Notes: generated by a model not told the origin, from the letters alone. 64,000 nt of DNA from Comamonadaceae bacterium (GCA_947373185.1 CANBWP010000002.1:62001-126000), one strand, 5' to 3'; counted from the stretch's first letter, positions 46,604 to 56,734 are shown. A program made the numbers and translations.

Positions 46604-48643
46604 ATGAGCCAAAGCCTCAACGCTTCTACGCTGCTTGCCGTGCCACTGGCCCCACTGGTGGGATCGGCATTGGCGGGTATTTTTGGAACCCAATTCGGTG
46701 GTAACTGGATTGGCCGTCGCCTCACGCACACCTTGACCATTTTGGGTGTGTTGATCGCCTTTATTTTGTCTGCCGCCACTTTGAACAGTGTGGCCAATGA
46801 TGGCGCCCGATTCAATGAAACCCTCTACACCTGGATGACCGTGGGTGGTCTGAAAATGGAAGTGGGCTTCATGGTCGATGGCCTCACCGCCATGATGATG
46901 TGCGTCGTCACCTTCGTGTCGCTGATGGTGCACCTCTACACCATCGGTTACATGGAAGAAGACGAAGGCTACAACCGTTTCTTCGCCTACATCTCTTTGT
47001 TCACTTTTTCCATGCTGATGCTGGTCATGAGCAACAACATGTTGCAACTGTTCTTCGGTTGGGAAGCGGTGGGCTTGGTGTCTTACTTGCTGATTGGTTT
47101 CTGGTTCAACAAGCCCACGGCCATCTTTGCCAACATGAAAGCCTTCTTGGTCAACCGCGTGGGTGACTTTGGCTTCATCTTGGGCATTGGTCTGATTGCG
47201 GCTTTTGCGGGTACGCTGAATTACACCGAAGCATTTGCCAAAGCCGGCGACCTTGCCGCGCTCACATTGCCAGGCACCTCCTGGATGTTGGTCACGGTCA
47301 TTTGCATTTGTTTGTTCATTGGTGCCATGGGTAAATCTGCCCAGTTCCCCTTGCACGTGTGGTTGCCAGACTCGATGGAAGGCCCCACACCGATTTCTGC
47401 CCTGATTCACGCAGCGACCATGGTGACAGCCGGCATTTTCATGGTGGCCCGCATGTCGCCCTTGTTTGAGTTGTCGGAAACAGCTTTGAACTTCATCATG
47501 ACCATCGGTGCCATCACCGCCTTGTTCATGGGCTTCTTGGGCATCATTCAAAACGACATCAAGCGCGTGGTGGCTTACTCCACTTTGTCGCAATTGGGTT
47601 ACATGACAGTGGCTTTGGGCGCATCTGCCTACTCTGTGGCCGTGTTCCACCTCATGACGCACGCTTTCTTCAAAGCCTTGCTGTTCTTGGGCGCGGGCTC
47701 GGTCATCATGGGCATGCACCACAACCAAGACATTCGTTACATGGGCGGCGTGCGCAAGTACATGCCGATCACTTGGATCACGTCTTTGTTGGGTTCTCTG
47801 GCCTTGATCGGTACGCCTTTCTTCTCTGGTTTCTACTCCAAAGACAGCATCATTGAGGCCGTGGCCGAAAGCCATTTGCCCGCTGCTGGTTTTGCCAATT
47901 TCGCAGTCTTGGCGGGTGTGTTCGTCACAGCTTTCTATTCCTTCCGCATGTACTTCTTGGTGTTTCATGGCAAAGAGCGCTATGACCAAAATCCTGAAGC
48001 GCATCACGGTCACGATGAGCACCATGCCGACCACCACGATGATCACGGCCATGACAGCCATGGCCCGCACGAGTCACCTTGGGTCGTGACCGTGCCCCTG
48101 ATTTTGTTGGCCATTCCTTCAGTCGTCATCGGTTACATGACCATTGACCCCATGTTGTTTGGCGAGTTCTTCAAGGATGCGATCTTTGTCGATGCGGACA
48201 AACACCATGTGATGCATGAACTGGCTGACGCCTTCCACGGCCCTGTCGCCATGGCCATGCACGCTGTGACCAGCGCCCCCTTTTGGCTGGCATTGGCAGG
48301 CGTGGTGGTGTCTTGGTACATGTACCTGATCAATCCTGCAGTACCTGCTGCCATGGGTCGTGCTTTGCGTCCGCTGGTCGTGCTCTTGGAAAACAAGTAC
48401 TTCATGGACTGGATCAATGAGAACATTCTGGCCCGCGGTGCACGCGCTTTGGGCAATGGTCTTTGGAAAGTCGGCGATCGCATCCTGATCGACGGACTGC
48501 TTGTGAATGGCTCTTGGAAGTTGGTGGGCAAGGTTTCGGCCTGGTCTCGCAAGCTGCAAACGGGCTATCTCTACCACTATGCCCTGGTGATGATCCTGGG
48601 TATCTTCTTGCTCATGACGTACTTCGTCTGGCTCAACAAATAA
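46604..48643 (+). CDS. nuoL: NADH-quinone oxidoreductase subunit L
   Basis: 679-residue antiporter-like subunit with the distal proton channel and the long lateral helix. Core motifs are FFGWEAVGLVSYLLIGFW, LHVWLPDSMEGPTPISALIH near residue 250 and KRVVAYSTLSQLGYM. It is about 65 residues longer than E. coli NuoL, in part because of a soluble loop at residues 467-489 with eleven histidines plus Asp and Glu, between two C-terminal helices. The C-terminus ends with one further hydrophobic helix. Confidence 0.97.
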   Translation: MSQSLNASTLLAVPLAPLVGSALAGIFGTQFGGNWIGRRLTHTLTILGVLIAFILSAATLNSVANDGARFNETLYTWMTVGGLKMEVGFMVDGLTAMMMCVVTFVSLMVHLYTIGYMEEDEGYNRFFAYISLFTFSMLMLVMSNNMLQLFFGWEAVGLVSYLLIGFWFNKPTAIFANMKAFLVNRVGDFGFILGIGLIAAFAGTLNYTEAFAKAGDLAALTLPGTSWMLVTVICICLFIGAMGKSAQFPLHVWLPDSMEGPTPISALIHAATMVTAGIFMVARMSPLFELSETALNFIMTIGAITALFMGFLGIIQNDIKRVVAYSTLSQLGYMTVALGASAYSVAVFHLMTHAFFKALLFLGAGSVIMGMHHNQDIRYMGGVRKYMPITWITSLLGSLALIGTPFFSGFYSKDSIIEAVAESHLPAAGFANFAVLAGVFVTAFYSFRMYFLVFHGKERYDQNPEAHHGHDEHHADHHDDHGHDSHGPHESPWVVTVPLILLAIPSVVIGYMTIDPMLFGEFFKDAIFVDADKHHVMHELADAFHGPVAMAMHAVTSAPFWLALAGVVVSWYMYLINPAVPAAMGRALRPLVVLLENKYFMDWINENILARGARALGNGLWKVGDRILIDGLLVNGSWKLVGKVSAWSRKLQTGYLYHYALVMILGIFLLMTYFVWLNK

Positions 48644-48655
48644 GGAAGCATCAAA

Positions 48656-50131
48656 ATGGGATTGTTGAGCCTTGCCATTTGGACGCCTATCGCGTTCGGC
48701 ATTGTGTTATTGGCTTTGGGCCGCGACGAACAAGCACAATCTGTGCGCTGGTTGTCGCTGGTTGGTGCCATCGTGAGTTTCTTGGTCACATTGCCTTTGT
48801 ACGGCGGTTTCAAATTGGACACCGCCGAGATGCAGTTTGTTGAGAACGCATCTTGGATTGAACGCTTCAATGTGAACTACCACTTGGGCGTTGACGGTAT
48901 TTCTTTGTGGTTTGTGATCCTGACCGCTTTCATCAACGTGATCGTGGTGATTGCGGGATGGGAAGTCATCACACGCAAAGTGAATCAATACATGGCCGCC
49001 TTCTTGATCCTGTCCGGCTTGATGATTGGCGTGTTCTCTGCGTTGGACGGCTTGTTGTTCTATGTCTTCTTTGAAGCCACCCTCATTCCGATGTACTTGA
49101 TCATTGGTATTTGGGGTGGTCCCAACAAGATTTATGCAGCCTTCAAGTTCTTCTTGTACACCTTGTTGGGCTCCCTCCTGACACTGATTGCGCTCATTTT
49201 CTTGTACATCCAATCGGGCGGTAGCTTTGACATTGCCACTTGGCATGAACTGCCTTTGTCATCCACCGCGCAAAACTTTTTGTTTTTTGCATTCTTTGCT
49301 GCTTTTGCCGTCAAAGTGCCAATGTGGCCCGTCCACACTTGGTTACCCGACGTGCACGTTGAAGCGCCGACAGGCGGCTCTGCGGTGCTGGCGGCCATCA
49401 TGCTGAAACTGGGTGCTTATGGTTTCCTGCGTTTCTCCATGCCGATTGCGCCAGACGCCGCGCGCGAGTGGGGCACCTTCATGATCGTTCTGTCTTTGGT
49501 GGCCGTGATCTATGTGGGCTTGGTGGCCATGGTTCAGCAAGACATGAAAAAACTGGTGGCGTATTCATCGGTGGCGCACATGGGTTTTGTCACCTTGGGC
49601 TTCTTCATCTTCAATCCGCTGGGCGTGTCTGGTGGTTTGGTGCAAATGATTGCGCACGGCTTTGTCTCTGCCGCGATGTTCTTGTCGATTGGTGTGCTGT
49701 ACGACCGCGTGCACTCCCGTGAAATTGCCAGCTACGGCGGTGTGGTCAACACCATGCCCAAATTTGCGGCCTTCGCTTTGTTGTTCTCTATGGCCAATTG
49801 TGGTTTGCCAGGCACCGCTGGTTTTGTGGGCGAGTGGATGGTCATCTTGGGCGCCGTGAAGTTCGACTTCGTGGTGGGCCTGTTGGCGGCTTCCGCGCTG
49901 ATTTTTGGTGCGGCGTACACTTTGTGGATGTTCAAGCGCGTGTACTTGGGGCCTGTGACCAACGACCATGTGAAAGAACTCACGGACATCAATGCCCGTG
50001 AATTCACCATCATGGCCTTGCTGGCCATTGCCGTGCTTTACATGGGCTTGTATCCCAAGCCCTTCACCGATGTGATGGAAGTCTCTGTGGCCAATTTGTT
50101 GCAGCACGTGGCTGCTTCCAAATTGCCTTGA
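48656..50131 (+). CDS. nuoM: NADH-quinone oxidoreductase subunit M
   Basis: 491-residue antiporter-like membrane subunit with about 14 helices. Landmarks are the glutamate-containing helix FYVFFEATLIPMYLIIGIWG near residue 140, the lysine helix KVPMWPVHTWLPDVHVEAP near residue 220, and KKLVAYSSVAHMGFVTLG near residue 300. It follows nuoL after 12 bases. Confidence 0.97.
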   Translation: MGLLSLAIWTPIAFGIVLLALGRDEQAQSVRWLSLVGAIVSFLVTLPLYGGFKLDTAEMQFVENASWIERFNVNYHLGVDGISLWFVILTAFINVIVVIAGWEVITRKVNQYMAAFLILSGLMIGVFSALDGLLFYVFFEATLIPMYLIIGIWGGPNKIYAAFKFFLYTLLGSLLTLIALIFLYIQSGGSFDIATWHELPLSSTAQNFLFFAFFAAFAVKVPMWPVHTWLPDVHVEAPTGGSAVLAAIMLKLGAYGFLRFSMPIAPDAAREWGTFMIVLSLVAVIYVGLVAMVQQDMKKLVAYSSVAHMGFVTLGFFIFNPLGVSGGLVQMIAHGFVSAAMFLSIGVLYDRVHSREIASYGGVVNTMPKFAAFALLFSMANCGLPGTAGFVGEWMVILGAVKFDFVVGLLAASALIFGAAYTLWMFKRVYLGPVTNDHVKELTDINAREFTIMALLAIAVLYMGLYPKPFTDVMEVSVANLLQHVAASKLP

Positions 50132-50173
50132 TCGCCTTTGATCAGCTGAAACTTAAAGATAGAGAGAATAGAC

Positions 50174-51661
50174 ATGATTGACTCAAGCAGCTGGATGACG
50201 GTCTACCCGGAAATCGCATTGCTGGTCATGGCCTGCGTGATTGCGTTGGTCGACCTGTTCGTCACAAGCCCGAAGCGCACCGTGACCTACGTTTTAACCT
50301 TGGTGTCCTTGGGGGGTGTGGCTTTGCTGCACGATTTTTACGCCGATGCCGGTCACACTGTGTACGGCTTTGGTCGGTTGGTGGTGTCCGATCCGATGGG
50401 ACACTGGCTGAAGTGTTTTGCCACCATCGCCGTCATGGTGACTTTGGTCTATGGACGTCCTTATGCGGCCGATCGCGACATGTTGCGCGGGGGTGAGATT
50501 TTCAGCTTGTCAGTGTTTGCCCTGCTTGGCATGAGTGTCATGATTTCTGGTCAAAACTTCTTGGTTTTGTATTTGGGTCTCGAATTGCTCACCCTGTCCA
50601 GCTATGCGCTGGTGGCACTGCGCCGCGACAACACCCAAGCCACAGAAGCTGCCATGAAGTATTTCGTATTGGGTGCCATGGCTTCTGGTTTCCTGTTGTA
50701 CGGCATGTCCATGTTGTACGGTGCGACGGGTTCTTTGGACTTGGCCACGGTCTTCAAAGTGATTGCCAGCGGCCAAGTGAAGCACCAAGTTTTGGTGTTT
50801 GGTTTGGTGTTTGTGGTGGCCGGCTTGGCCTTCAAACTCGGTGTGGTGCCATTTCACATGTGGGTACCTGACGTTTACCAAGGTGCCCCTACTGCCGCCA
50901 CCCTCATGATTGCAGGGGCTCCCAAGTTGGCTGCCTTTGCCATCACCATTCGATTGTTGGTCGAGGGCTTGTTGCCCATGGCCATCGATTGGCAGCAAAT
51001 GTTGGCACTGTTGGCCATAGCTTCTTTGTTGGTCGGTAACTTTGCCGCCATTGCGCAAACCAACATCAAGCGCATGTTGGCGTATTCCACCATTGCACAA
51101 ATGGGTTTTGTCCTCATTGGCTTGATGTCAGGTGTGGTCAGCGGCAATGCCGCCATGGGTGCCAACGCATACAGCTCTGCCATGTTCTATGTGGTGGGTT
51201 ATGTGCTCACCACCTTGGCTTCTTTTGGGGTCATTTTGCTGTTGGCCCGTCAAGGTTTTGAAAGCGAAGAAATCACGGACTTGGCAGGCTTGAACAACCG
51301 CAGTCCTTTGTATGCGGGCGTGATGGCCATCTGCATGTTCTCTCTGGCTGGCATTCCACCCATGGTGGGCTTTTATGCCAAGCTCTCGGTCTTGCAAGCC
51401 TTGGTGGCTTCAGGTCACACCGCCGACATCGCCTTGGCGGTGTTTGCCGTGGCCATGTCCCTGATCGGCGCGTTCTACTATTTGCGCGTTGTCAAAGTCA
51501 TGTACTTTGATGAAGCGGTGACAGCCACCACCGTGACGGCCGATGCCGATGTGCGCTTGGTTTTGTCCCTCAATGGCTTGTTGGTGCTGGTCTTGGGCAT
51601 TGTGCCTGGTGCTTTGATGTCACTGTGCGCACGCTCCGTGACGCAGATGCTGGCCAATTGA
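50174..51661 (+). CDS. nuoN: NADH-quinone oxidoreductase subunit N
   Basis: 495-residue antiporter-like membrane subunit closing the nuo cluster. Markers are [19 protein letters not shown] (glutamate helix near residue 140), [19 protein letters not shown] near residue 230, and [18 protein letters not shown] near residue 295. The next gene starts only 2 bases after the stop, so transcription continues into the Nudix gene. Confidence 0.97.
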   Translation: MIDSSSWMTVYPEIALLVMACVIALVDLFVTSPKRTVTYVLTLVSLGGVALLHDFYADAGHTVYGFGRLVVSDPMGHWLKCFATIAVMVTLVYGRPYAADRDMLRGGEIFSLSVFALLGMSVMISGQNFLVLYLGLELLTLSSYALVALRRDNTQATEAAMKYFVLGAMASGFLLYGMSMLYGATGSLDLATVFKVIASGQVKHQVLVFGLVFVVAGLAFKLGVVPFHMWVPDVYQGAPTAATLMIAGAPKLAAFAITIRLLVEGLLPMAIDWQQMLALLAIASLLVGNFAAIAQTNIKRMLAYSTIAQMGFVLIGLMSGVVSGNAAMGANAYSSAMFYVVGYVLTTLASFGVILLLARQGFESEEITDLAGLNNRSPLYAGVMAICMFSLAGIPPMVGFYAKLSVLQALVASGHTADIALAVFAVAMSLIGAFYYLRVVKVMYFDEAVTATTVTADADVRLVLSLNGLLVLVLGIVPGALMSLCARSVTQMLAN

Positions 51662-51663
51662 GC

Positions 51664-52260
51664 ATGACCGATCAGGTGGATGCGCATCTGATTGAAATCA
51701 AGCTGAAGAGCCAAGAACTCTTCAGCGGCCATTTTCTCCACGCCTTTCGCGACACCGTTGCCTTGCCGGATGGCACACAGGCCTCACGTGAATACGTCAT
51801 TCATCCGGGCGCAGTCATGATCATTCCACTTTTGGAAAGACCCGGTCAACCCTTAAAGGTGGTGTTGGAGCGGCAGTTTCGCTATCCCGTGCAGCAAGTG
51901 ATGATTGAGTTTCCGGCTGGCAAATTGGACCCCAACGAATCGACCCTGCATTGCGCACAGCGCGAGTTGTTTGAAGAAACCGGTTACCGCGCTCAACAAT
52001 GGGCCAGAGCCGGCGTTCTGCATCCTGTCATTTCATATTCAACAGAGTTCATTGAAATTTGGTTTGCCAAAGACTTGATTTTGGGTGAGCGCAAGTTGGA
52101 TGAGGGCGAGTTCTTAGAGGTGTTTGTACAAACACCTGAAGCTTTGCAGCAAGATTGTCTGAACGGCAAAGTGACAGATGCCAAAACATTGACTGGCATG
52201 TTCTGGTTGCAAAACGTCTTGCAAGGAAACCATGCTTTGGAATGGCAGGCTGGCGCATGA
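51664..52260 (+). CDS. Nudix hydrolase (ADP-ribose pyrophosphatase type)
   Basis: A 198-residue cytoplasmic pyrophosphohydrolase. The complete Nudix box G-x5-E-x7-REUXEEXGU runs from GKLDPNE to RELFEETGY near residues 89-111. An upstream RQFRYPVQQVMIEFPAG and overall length fit the NudF/ADP-ribose pyrophosphatase branch, so ADP-ribose or a related sugar nucleotide is the likely but unproven substrate. Its start is 2 bases after nuoN, and its stop overlaps the DUF1178 gene by 4 bases, so it is an operon member. Confidence 0.9.
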   Translation: MTDQVDAHLIEIKLKSQELFSGHFLHAFRDTVALPDGTQASREYVIHPGAVMIIPLLERPGQPLKVVLERQFRYPVQQVMIEFPAGKLDPNESTLHCAQRELFEETGYRAQQWARAGVLHPVISYSTEFIEIWFAKDLILGERKLDEGEFLEVFVQTPEALQQDCLNGKVTDAKTLTGMFWLQNVLQGNHALEWQAGA

Positions 52261-52805
52261 AAGTGTTGAACCTTCAGTGCGCTGGGATGCACACCTTTGA
52301 GGGCTGGTTTGGCTCAGAAGAAGACTACCAATCGCAACGCGAAAGAGGCTTGGTTGCGTGTCCCATGTGTGCCAATACAGAAGTGCGCAAACTGCCATCT
52401 GCACCACGCTTGAATTTGGGTGCTGTAGAGCCTCGCCCCGTCAAAATTGCTGCGCATGAAGAGCCCGTCGTGACGCCGGGTGGCGGTGGATCATCGTCGG
52501 CTCCCTCCAATGCGCCTGTTTCCCCCACAGCAGAGACTGTTGCTTCAAGTTTGGCCCAGGTTCACCCAGAAGCTGCAGAAATGGTGCAAGAAGCCTGGAT
52601 GAAGATGGTCAAACATGTCATTGCCAACACGGAAGATGTGGGTCAAAACTTTGCAGAAGAAGCGCGCAAGATGCACTACGGCGAATCGGAAGAACGCAAC
52701 ATTCGGGGCCAGGCTTCGATGGAAGAAACCAATGACTTGTTAGAAGAGGGCATCGACGTATTGCCCTTGCCAGTGCCCGATGCCCTCAAGGGCGGGCTTC
52801 AGTAA
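52257..52805 (+). CDS. DUF1178 family protein
   Basis: A 182-residue soluble protein of unknown function. The N-terminus KVLNLQCAGMHTFEGWFGS and the zinc-ribbon-like CPMC with flanking EVRKLPSAPR define the family (Cys8 pairs with the CPMC). A proline- and alanine-rich linker follows (residues about 70-100), then a charged helical C-terminal domain with FAEEARKMHYGESEERNIRG. It is widely conserved next to the nuo operon in betaproteobacteria and Rhizobiales, but no function is assigned. The last 7 bases overlap the convergent aminotransferase gene. Confidence 0.88.
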   Translation: MKVLNLQCAGMHTFEGWFGSEEDYQSQRERGLVACPMCANTEVRKLPSAPRLNLGAVEPRPVKIAAHEEPVVTPGGGGSSSAPSNAPVSPTAETVASSLAQVHPEAAEMVQEAWMKMVKHVIANTEDVGQNFAEEARKMHYGESEERNIRGQASMEETNDLLEEGIDVLPLPVPDALKGGLQ

Positions 52806-53989
52806 TGGCGATACCAATCCTGCACGGCTGCGACATAACGCTGCACGCCTTCAGCCACGCTGGCGGCCTCTAAAGCGCCATAGGACAAACGTTGGTAGTT
52901 GGCTTTGTGTGTTTGCGTCAGACCAAAGGCAAAGCCCGGAATGGTCGCCACTTTGAATTTTTCAGTCATCGCACGATTGAAGGCAATGGGTTCTGTTCCC
53001 TCGGCCAGGCCGGGCAATTTCATCAGCACATAAAACGCGCCCTGCGTTTTGGGAAACTGCACCAAGTCACCCAAGCCCTCTAGCGCTTGATAAACCGTTT
53101 GACGCACCTGGCTTAAAGCTGCCACTTTGGGCTCGACCCAGGGCTTGCCTTTTTGCAAAGCTTGCAGAGCCAAGAGTTGCGAGGGCATGGGTGCGCAAAT
53201 CAGGTTGGTGTCCTGCACCTTGTTCATGGCATCAAACAAGTTGGCTGGAAACACCACATAACCCACACGCCAACTGGCCATGCCATAGTTTTTGGACATG
53301 GAATAAAACGACAAGGTGTGATTCATGGCGCCTGGAATGCTCGCCGGAGAAAAGTGCTTCACGCCTTCGTAAGTGAAGTATTCATAGGCCTCATCGCTGA
53401 AGTGATAAAGACCATGCTGTGCGCACAAAGCATTGATGGCGCGCAGCGAGGCTTCTGAGTACACCGCGCCTGTTGGGTTGTTGGGAGACACCGTCACGAT
53501 GGCCCTTGTGCGCGGCGTGATGGCGGCCGCCATGGCTTGAACATCGAGGCTCCAATCGGCATGGGTGGGCACTGGCACTGGCGTGCAACCACACATGCGA
53601 ATGGCCATTTCTTGGTTGAAATAAAACGTCATGGGCAAGATGAATTCATCGCCTGGATCGGCTACCGCCAAGTCGGCATTCAGGAAAGCCATGTTGCTGC
53701 CCGCCGTCACCATCAGCATGGCGTCGGTACCCAGCTGAACATGGTTGTCTGTGACCAGTTTCTGTTGAATGGCTTCTACCAGTCCTGGATGGCCACTGAC
53801 CCCCAAATACTTGTGCAAGCTTGGGTCGCTCATGAGGCTGCTCAGTGAGGCGATGGCTTGTGCGGGTGGCGCGTAATTGACCACGCCTTGGCCCAAGGAG
53901 ATGGTGCCTGGGTTGTTGCGCACCAAGCCCGCGATGGTGGGAATGATGGGAGTTTCAACGGCGGCAAGGCGAGTGTTGGGTCGAATCAT
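52799..53989 (-). CDS. Pyridoxal-phosphate-dependent aminotransferase, class I/II
   Basis: A 396-residue fold-type I aminotransferase. The PLP lysine is in FYSMSKNYGMASWRVGYV near residue 230. NNPTGAVYSEASL contains the conserved asparagine near residue 170, and GQGVVNYAPP the N-terminal substrate loop. It resembles aspartate/aromatic-type aminotransferases; the exact amino acid is not resolvable. The start is ATG at 53989 (MIRPNTRLAAVETP), since the 11-codon longer frame begins with TTG. It follows the DUF6352-like gene after 39 bases. Confidence 0.9.
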   Translation of the reverse strand: MIRPNTRLAAVETPIIPTIAGLVRNNPGTISLGQGVVNYAPPAQAIASLSSLMSDPSLHKYLGVSGHPGLVEAIQQKLVTDNHVQLGTDAMLMVTAGSNMAFLNADLAVADPGDEFILPMTFYFNQEMAIRMCGCTPVPVPTHADWSLDVQAMAAAITPRTRAIVTVSPNNPTGAVYSEASLRAINALCAQHGLYHFSDEAYEYFTYEGVKHFSPASIPGAMNHTLSFYSMSKNYGMASWRVGYVVFPANLFDAMNKVQDTNLICAPMPSQLLALQALQKGKPWVEPKVAALSQVRQTVYQALEGLGDLVQFPKTQGAFYVLMKLPGLAEGTEPIAFNRAMTEKFKVATIPGFAFGLTQTHKANYQRLSYGALEAASVAEGVQRYVAAVQDWYRHY

Positions 53990-54028
53990 GGCGCGTTCAC
54001 AAGGGTGTTTAAAACGTGACAAGCCCGC

Positions 54029-55057
54029 TCAAGAGCGTCTGGCCAAAGGCAAATTCAAGAGCAGATTTTGGGGTTTGATTTTCAGCAGATGGTGCTCGTC
54101 CATCGCCATGGCCAAGTACACTGGCTTGCCGGCAATCTCACTGCGCATGTCGCTGGCTTGTTCGAAATTCAAAATGAACAAACACAGCATGCGTTTTTGC
54201 CGAGCTTCATCGACCGATTCGCCCGTGTACAAATCGTTCAGCATGCTGCTGGCTTGTGCGTCCAGTCCCACGTGCCAGACCCATTTGTCGTCTTGAATTT
54301 CTCGGGCAGTTTGAACCCGCACGGGTGCTCCCGTGAAATGCTGAACCCATCTTTCAAGGACACGGCAAAAGGCTGTCATGACATCTTGCCCGAGGTTCAG
54401 ACAGGCCACCATGTCAAAGCGTTCGTTGCGCTCCCAGTAACTGTCTTGGTTGCTCTCTTGAATGACGTCTAAGTCGACACTTCGCAGCGGGATACCGCCT
54501 TGTTTGAGCAGCTCACCTAAGCTGCCAAAACCACTTTCTAGCGCGTGGCGCTCGACCGTTTCATGGTCAGCCGACATCACGGAACCGTCGTCGAGAACCG
54601 ATATTTTTTGCGTTCTGAACAGCAACTCTGCGGCTCGCGCTTCGAGGGGCGTGCAATCGTCCCCCAAGATGTGCTGGACCAAGACTTGGGTGATTTGATG
54701 CACCAGCACGGGTGGGACATCGACGCCCGTGCCTTCAAACAACGCCCAGTAACTGGCTTCCAAAGTGGGGCGCGCCAAAATGCGATCTCGAAAGCGCAAC
54801 CACACCCCCAAGTTGTCTGCGGCGTCTGGGTCTTGAATCTGTGCCAACTCGGCCGCGGACAATTCCAGTCGAGGATTTTCCTGCAAACGCTCGTGGATTT
54901 GAATTTCGAAGGCGCAAGAGCCCTCGATGGGCGCCAGTTCCGGCCGCAGCAACAACACCTTCAGAAAATTGTCGGTGACAGTGAGATGGCCGCGCGCATC
55001 CGGTTTGAGTTGGGCGTAGCCTGCGTGGGGCCAAAGACTTTGCGCAGAATCGTTCAT
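54029..55057 (-). CDS. Conserved hypothetical protein (possibly DUF6352 family)
   Basis: I do not recognise a function. The 342-residue product is soluble, acidic and without signal peptide or membrane segments. It starts MNDSAQSLWPHAGYAQLK and contains an ELAPIEGSCAFEIQIHERL region, a helical middle part, and a C-terminal half with DMVACLNLGQDVMTAFCRVL and HHLLKIKPQNLLLNLPLA. From memory it resembles the DUF6352 family of Comamonadaceae, but I cannot check this. It lies in a row with the aminotransferase downstream and a small basic protein upstream, on the same strand. Confidence 0.7.
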   Translation of the reverse strand: MNDSAQSLWPHAGYAQLKPDARGHLTVTDNFLKVLLLRPELAPIEGSCAFEIQIHERLQENPRLELSAAELAQIQDPDAADNLGVWLRFRDRILARPTLEASYWALFEGTGVDVPPVLVHQITQVLVQHILGDDCTPLEARAAELLFRTQKISVLDDGSVMSADHETVERHALESGFGSLGELLKQGGIPLRSVDLDVIQESNQDSYWERNERFDMVACLNLGQDVMTAFCRVLERWVQHFTGAPVRVQTAREIQDDKWVWHVGLDAQASSMLNDLYTGESVDEARQKRMLCLFILNFEQASDMRSEIAGKPVYLAMAMDEHHLLKIKPQNLLLNLPLARRS

Positions 55058-55075
55058 CGGTATGGGGTAACGTGG

Positions 55076-55100
55076 ACAAGGGACCCGAGGGGCCCCTTGT
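55076..55100. repeat. Inverted repeat between two minus-strand genes
   Basis: ACAAGGG (55076-55082) pairs with CCCTTGT (55094-55100) around an 11-base GC-rich loop. It has no T-run on the minus strand, so it is at best a weak terminator or a stabilising hairpin between the 47-residue gene and its downstream neighbour. Confidence 0.5.
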
Positions 55101-55106
55101 TAAAAA

Positions 55107-55250
55107 TCAGATCGGCTTTTTGCCGCGTGGAATGATGGCGGTGGTTTTTTGCACAGGCCGCTCGGTGTCCACGGCAATGGTTTTAGGAGGAGAGGTGTCC
55201 TTCTTGGGTTTCTTAGATTCTTTGTTGGACTTTTGTTGACCTTTGGCCAT
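55107..55250 (-). CDS. Small lysine-rich conserved protein (47 residues)
   Basis: A short open frame from ATG 55250 with AGGTGAT just upstream. The product, MAKGQQKSNKESKKPKKDT then SPPKTIAVDTERPV, is very basic with many Lys, no hydrophobic segment, and looks intrinsically disordered. Such 45-50-residue lysine-rich proteins are common in Burkholderiales, so I consider it real, but no function is known; RNA or ribosome binding is only a guess. It is divergent from arfB. Confidence 0.65.
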   Translation of the reverse strand: MAKGQQKSNKESKKPKKDTSPPKTIAVDTERPVQKTTAIIPRGKKPI

Positions 55251-55345
55251 AGGATCACCTTGAAGTAGTTGAGTGCCCAGTTTAAGCGAGGCACAATGAA
55301 AGCCTTGCTTCAAAGCGCTTTGTTTGCAAATATTTTGCCTCGGCC

Positions 55346-55753
55346 ATGACAATTTTTCACATTTCACCCGACGAACTTGAGTTGACAGCCATTCGGTCGC
55401 AAGGCCCCGGAGGGCAGAATGTGAACAAGGTCTCCAGTGCCATTCAATTGCGCTTTGATGTCTTGGCTTCCAGCTTGCCTGAAGATTTGAAATTGCGGCT
55501 GTTGGCCCTGCGCGATCATCGCTTGACCAAAGGGGGGGTGGTGGTCATCAAGTCGCAAGTCCATCGCAGTCAAGACATGAACCGCATGGCCGCGATGCTG
55601 CGCTTGCACGATTTGCTGGCATTGGCAGCGGCGGTGCAAAAACCTCGCAAGGCCACTCGGCCGACCCGCAGTTCCCAAATCAAACGCGTTAACAGCAAAG
55701 TCAAACGCGGCCAGACCAAAGCCTTGAGAGGGCGTGTGGCCGAGTCAGTTTGA
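55346..55753 (+). CDS. arfB: Alternative ribosome-rescue peptidyl-tRNA hydrolase ArfB
   Basis: A 135-residue release-factor-like protein (YaeJ/ArfB). The catalytic GGQ is in [20 protein letters not shown] near residue 28, and the basic tail [19 protein letters not shown] inserts into the empty mRNA channel of a stalled ribosome. ArfB rescues non-stop complexes alongside tmRNA. The ATG at 55346 is suitable, with no strong ribosome-binding site. Its last 9 bases overlap the convergent miaA. Confidence 0.95.
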   Translation: MTIFHISPDELELTAIRSQGPGGQNVNKVSSAIQLRFDVLASSLPEDLKLRLLALRDHRLTKGGVVVIKSQVHRSQDMNRMAAMLRLHDLLALAAAVQKPRKATRPTRSSQIKRVNSKVKRGQTKALRGRVAESV

Positions 55754-56734
55754 GGTTTGGGCGTCGACCCAAGCCAAGGCTTGCGTCAGGACGTCCGGTG
55801 AATCTGCGGGCAGGACGAAGCGCTGCGGCAAACTTCTGAGCCACGTGATTTGTCGCTTGGCCAATTGACGCGTGGCAAAGACGCCGCGATCACGCAATTC
55901 AGCCATGGGCAGTGTGCCCTCTAAAGCTTCCCACGCTTGTCGATAACCCACACAGCGCATCGAGGGCAGCGCCGGACTCAGGTCGCCTCGGGCACGCAGC
56001 GTTTTGACTTCGTCTAAAAAGCCTTGGGTCAACATGTCATCAAAACGCTTTGCAATGCGCTGGTGCAGCCAGGCACGGTCTTGCGGCTCCAAGCTGAGGA
56101 GTGGAACGTTCTGCCACTTCAAAGCCCCCAGTGATTGCTTGTGCTGGCGCAGTCCAGCGTCTAGGGATTCGTCAGCATGTGGCTGATGAAAGCTCGAAAG
56201 CGGTTTGCCAGACACCCGAAACACTTCGAGTGCCCGCGAAATGCGTTGGCTGTCAGCAGGTGCCAAGCGGGCGGCAGTGATGGGGTCGACGGCTTTCAAT
56301 TGCGCATACAGCGCGGGCCAACCCAGCGCTTGCGCCTCTGCTTGAATGACAGAGCGAATTTCGGGACTGGCAGCCGGCATGTCGTTCAAGCCTTCTAGCA
56401 AAGCCTTGAAATAAAGCATGGTGCCGCCTACCAGCAAGGCTGTCTTTCCGCGACTTTGAATGGCTTGAATGCACTGCGCTGCGTCACGCGCAAACTCTGC
56501 GGCGCTGTACGCGTTCAGTGGGTCGCGAATGTCAATCAGATGGTGTGGCACCAAGGCCAATTCTTCGGCCGAGGGTTTGGCGGTGCCAATGTCCATGCCT
56601 TTGTAAACCAAGGCCGAGTCAACACTGATGATCTCAGCACCACCGCGAGGCACCAGGTGCTGGGCAATGGCCAAAGCCAAGCCAGTTTTGCCACTGGCCG
56701 TCGGTCCTGCAATGGCGAAGGCTTGCCGTTTCAT
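55745..56734 (-). CDS. miaA: tRNA dimethylallyltransferase
   Basis: Transfers the dimethylallyl group from DMAPP to N6 of A37 in tRNAs reading UNN codons. The 329-residue protein starts [20 protein letters not shown], which includes the P-loop, and continues with the [17 protein letters not shown] region and, near residue 165, [18 protein letters not shown]. The start at 56734 follows the family; its ATG overlaps the MFS stop by 4 bases. In gammaproteobacteria miaA follows mutL; here an MFS gene lies between them. Confidence 0.96.
   Translation of the reverse strand: MKRQAFAIAGPTASGKTGLALAIAQHLVPRGGAEIISVDSALVYKGMDIGTAKPSAEELALVPHHLIDIRDPLNAYSAAEFARDAAQCIQAIQSRGKTALLVGGTMLYFKALLEGLNDMPAASPEIRSVIQAEAQALGWPALYAQLKAVDPITAARLAPADSQRISRALEVFRVSGKPLSSFHQPHADESLDAGLRQHKQSLGALKWQNVPLLSLEPQDRAWLHQRIAKRFDDMLTQGFLDEVKTLRARGDLSPALPSMRCVGYRQAWEALEGTLPMAELRDRGVFATRQLAKRQITWLRSLPQRFVLPADSPDVLTQALAWVDAQTSN

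Noticed and set aside
46586-48070. 494-codon open frame opposite nuoL
   Set aside because: Antisense shadow of nuoL: the composition is mostly His, Gln, Gly and Asp with no domain, and it ignores gene boundaries.
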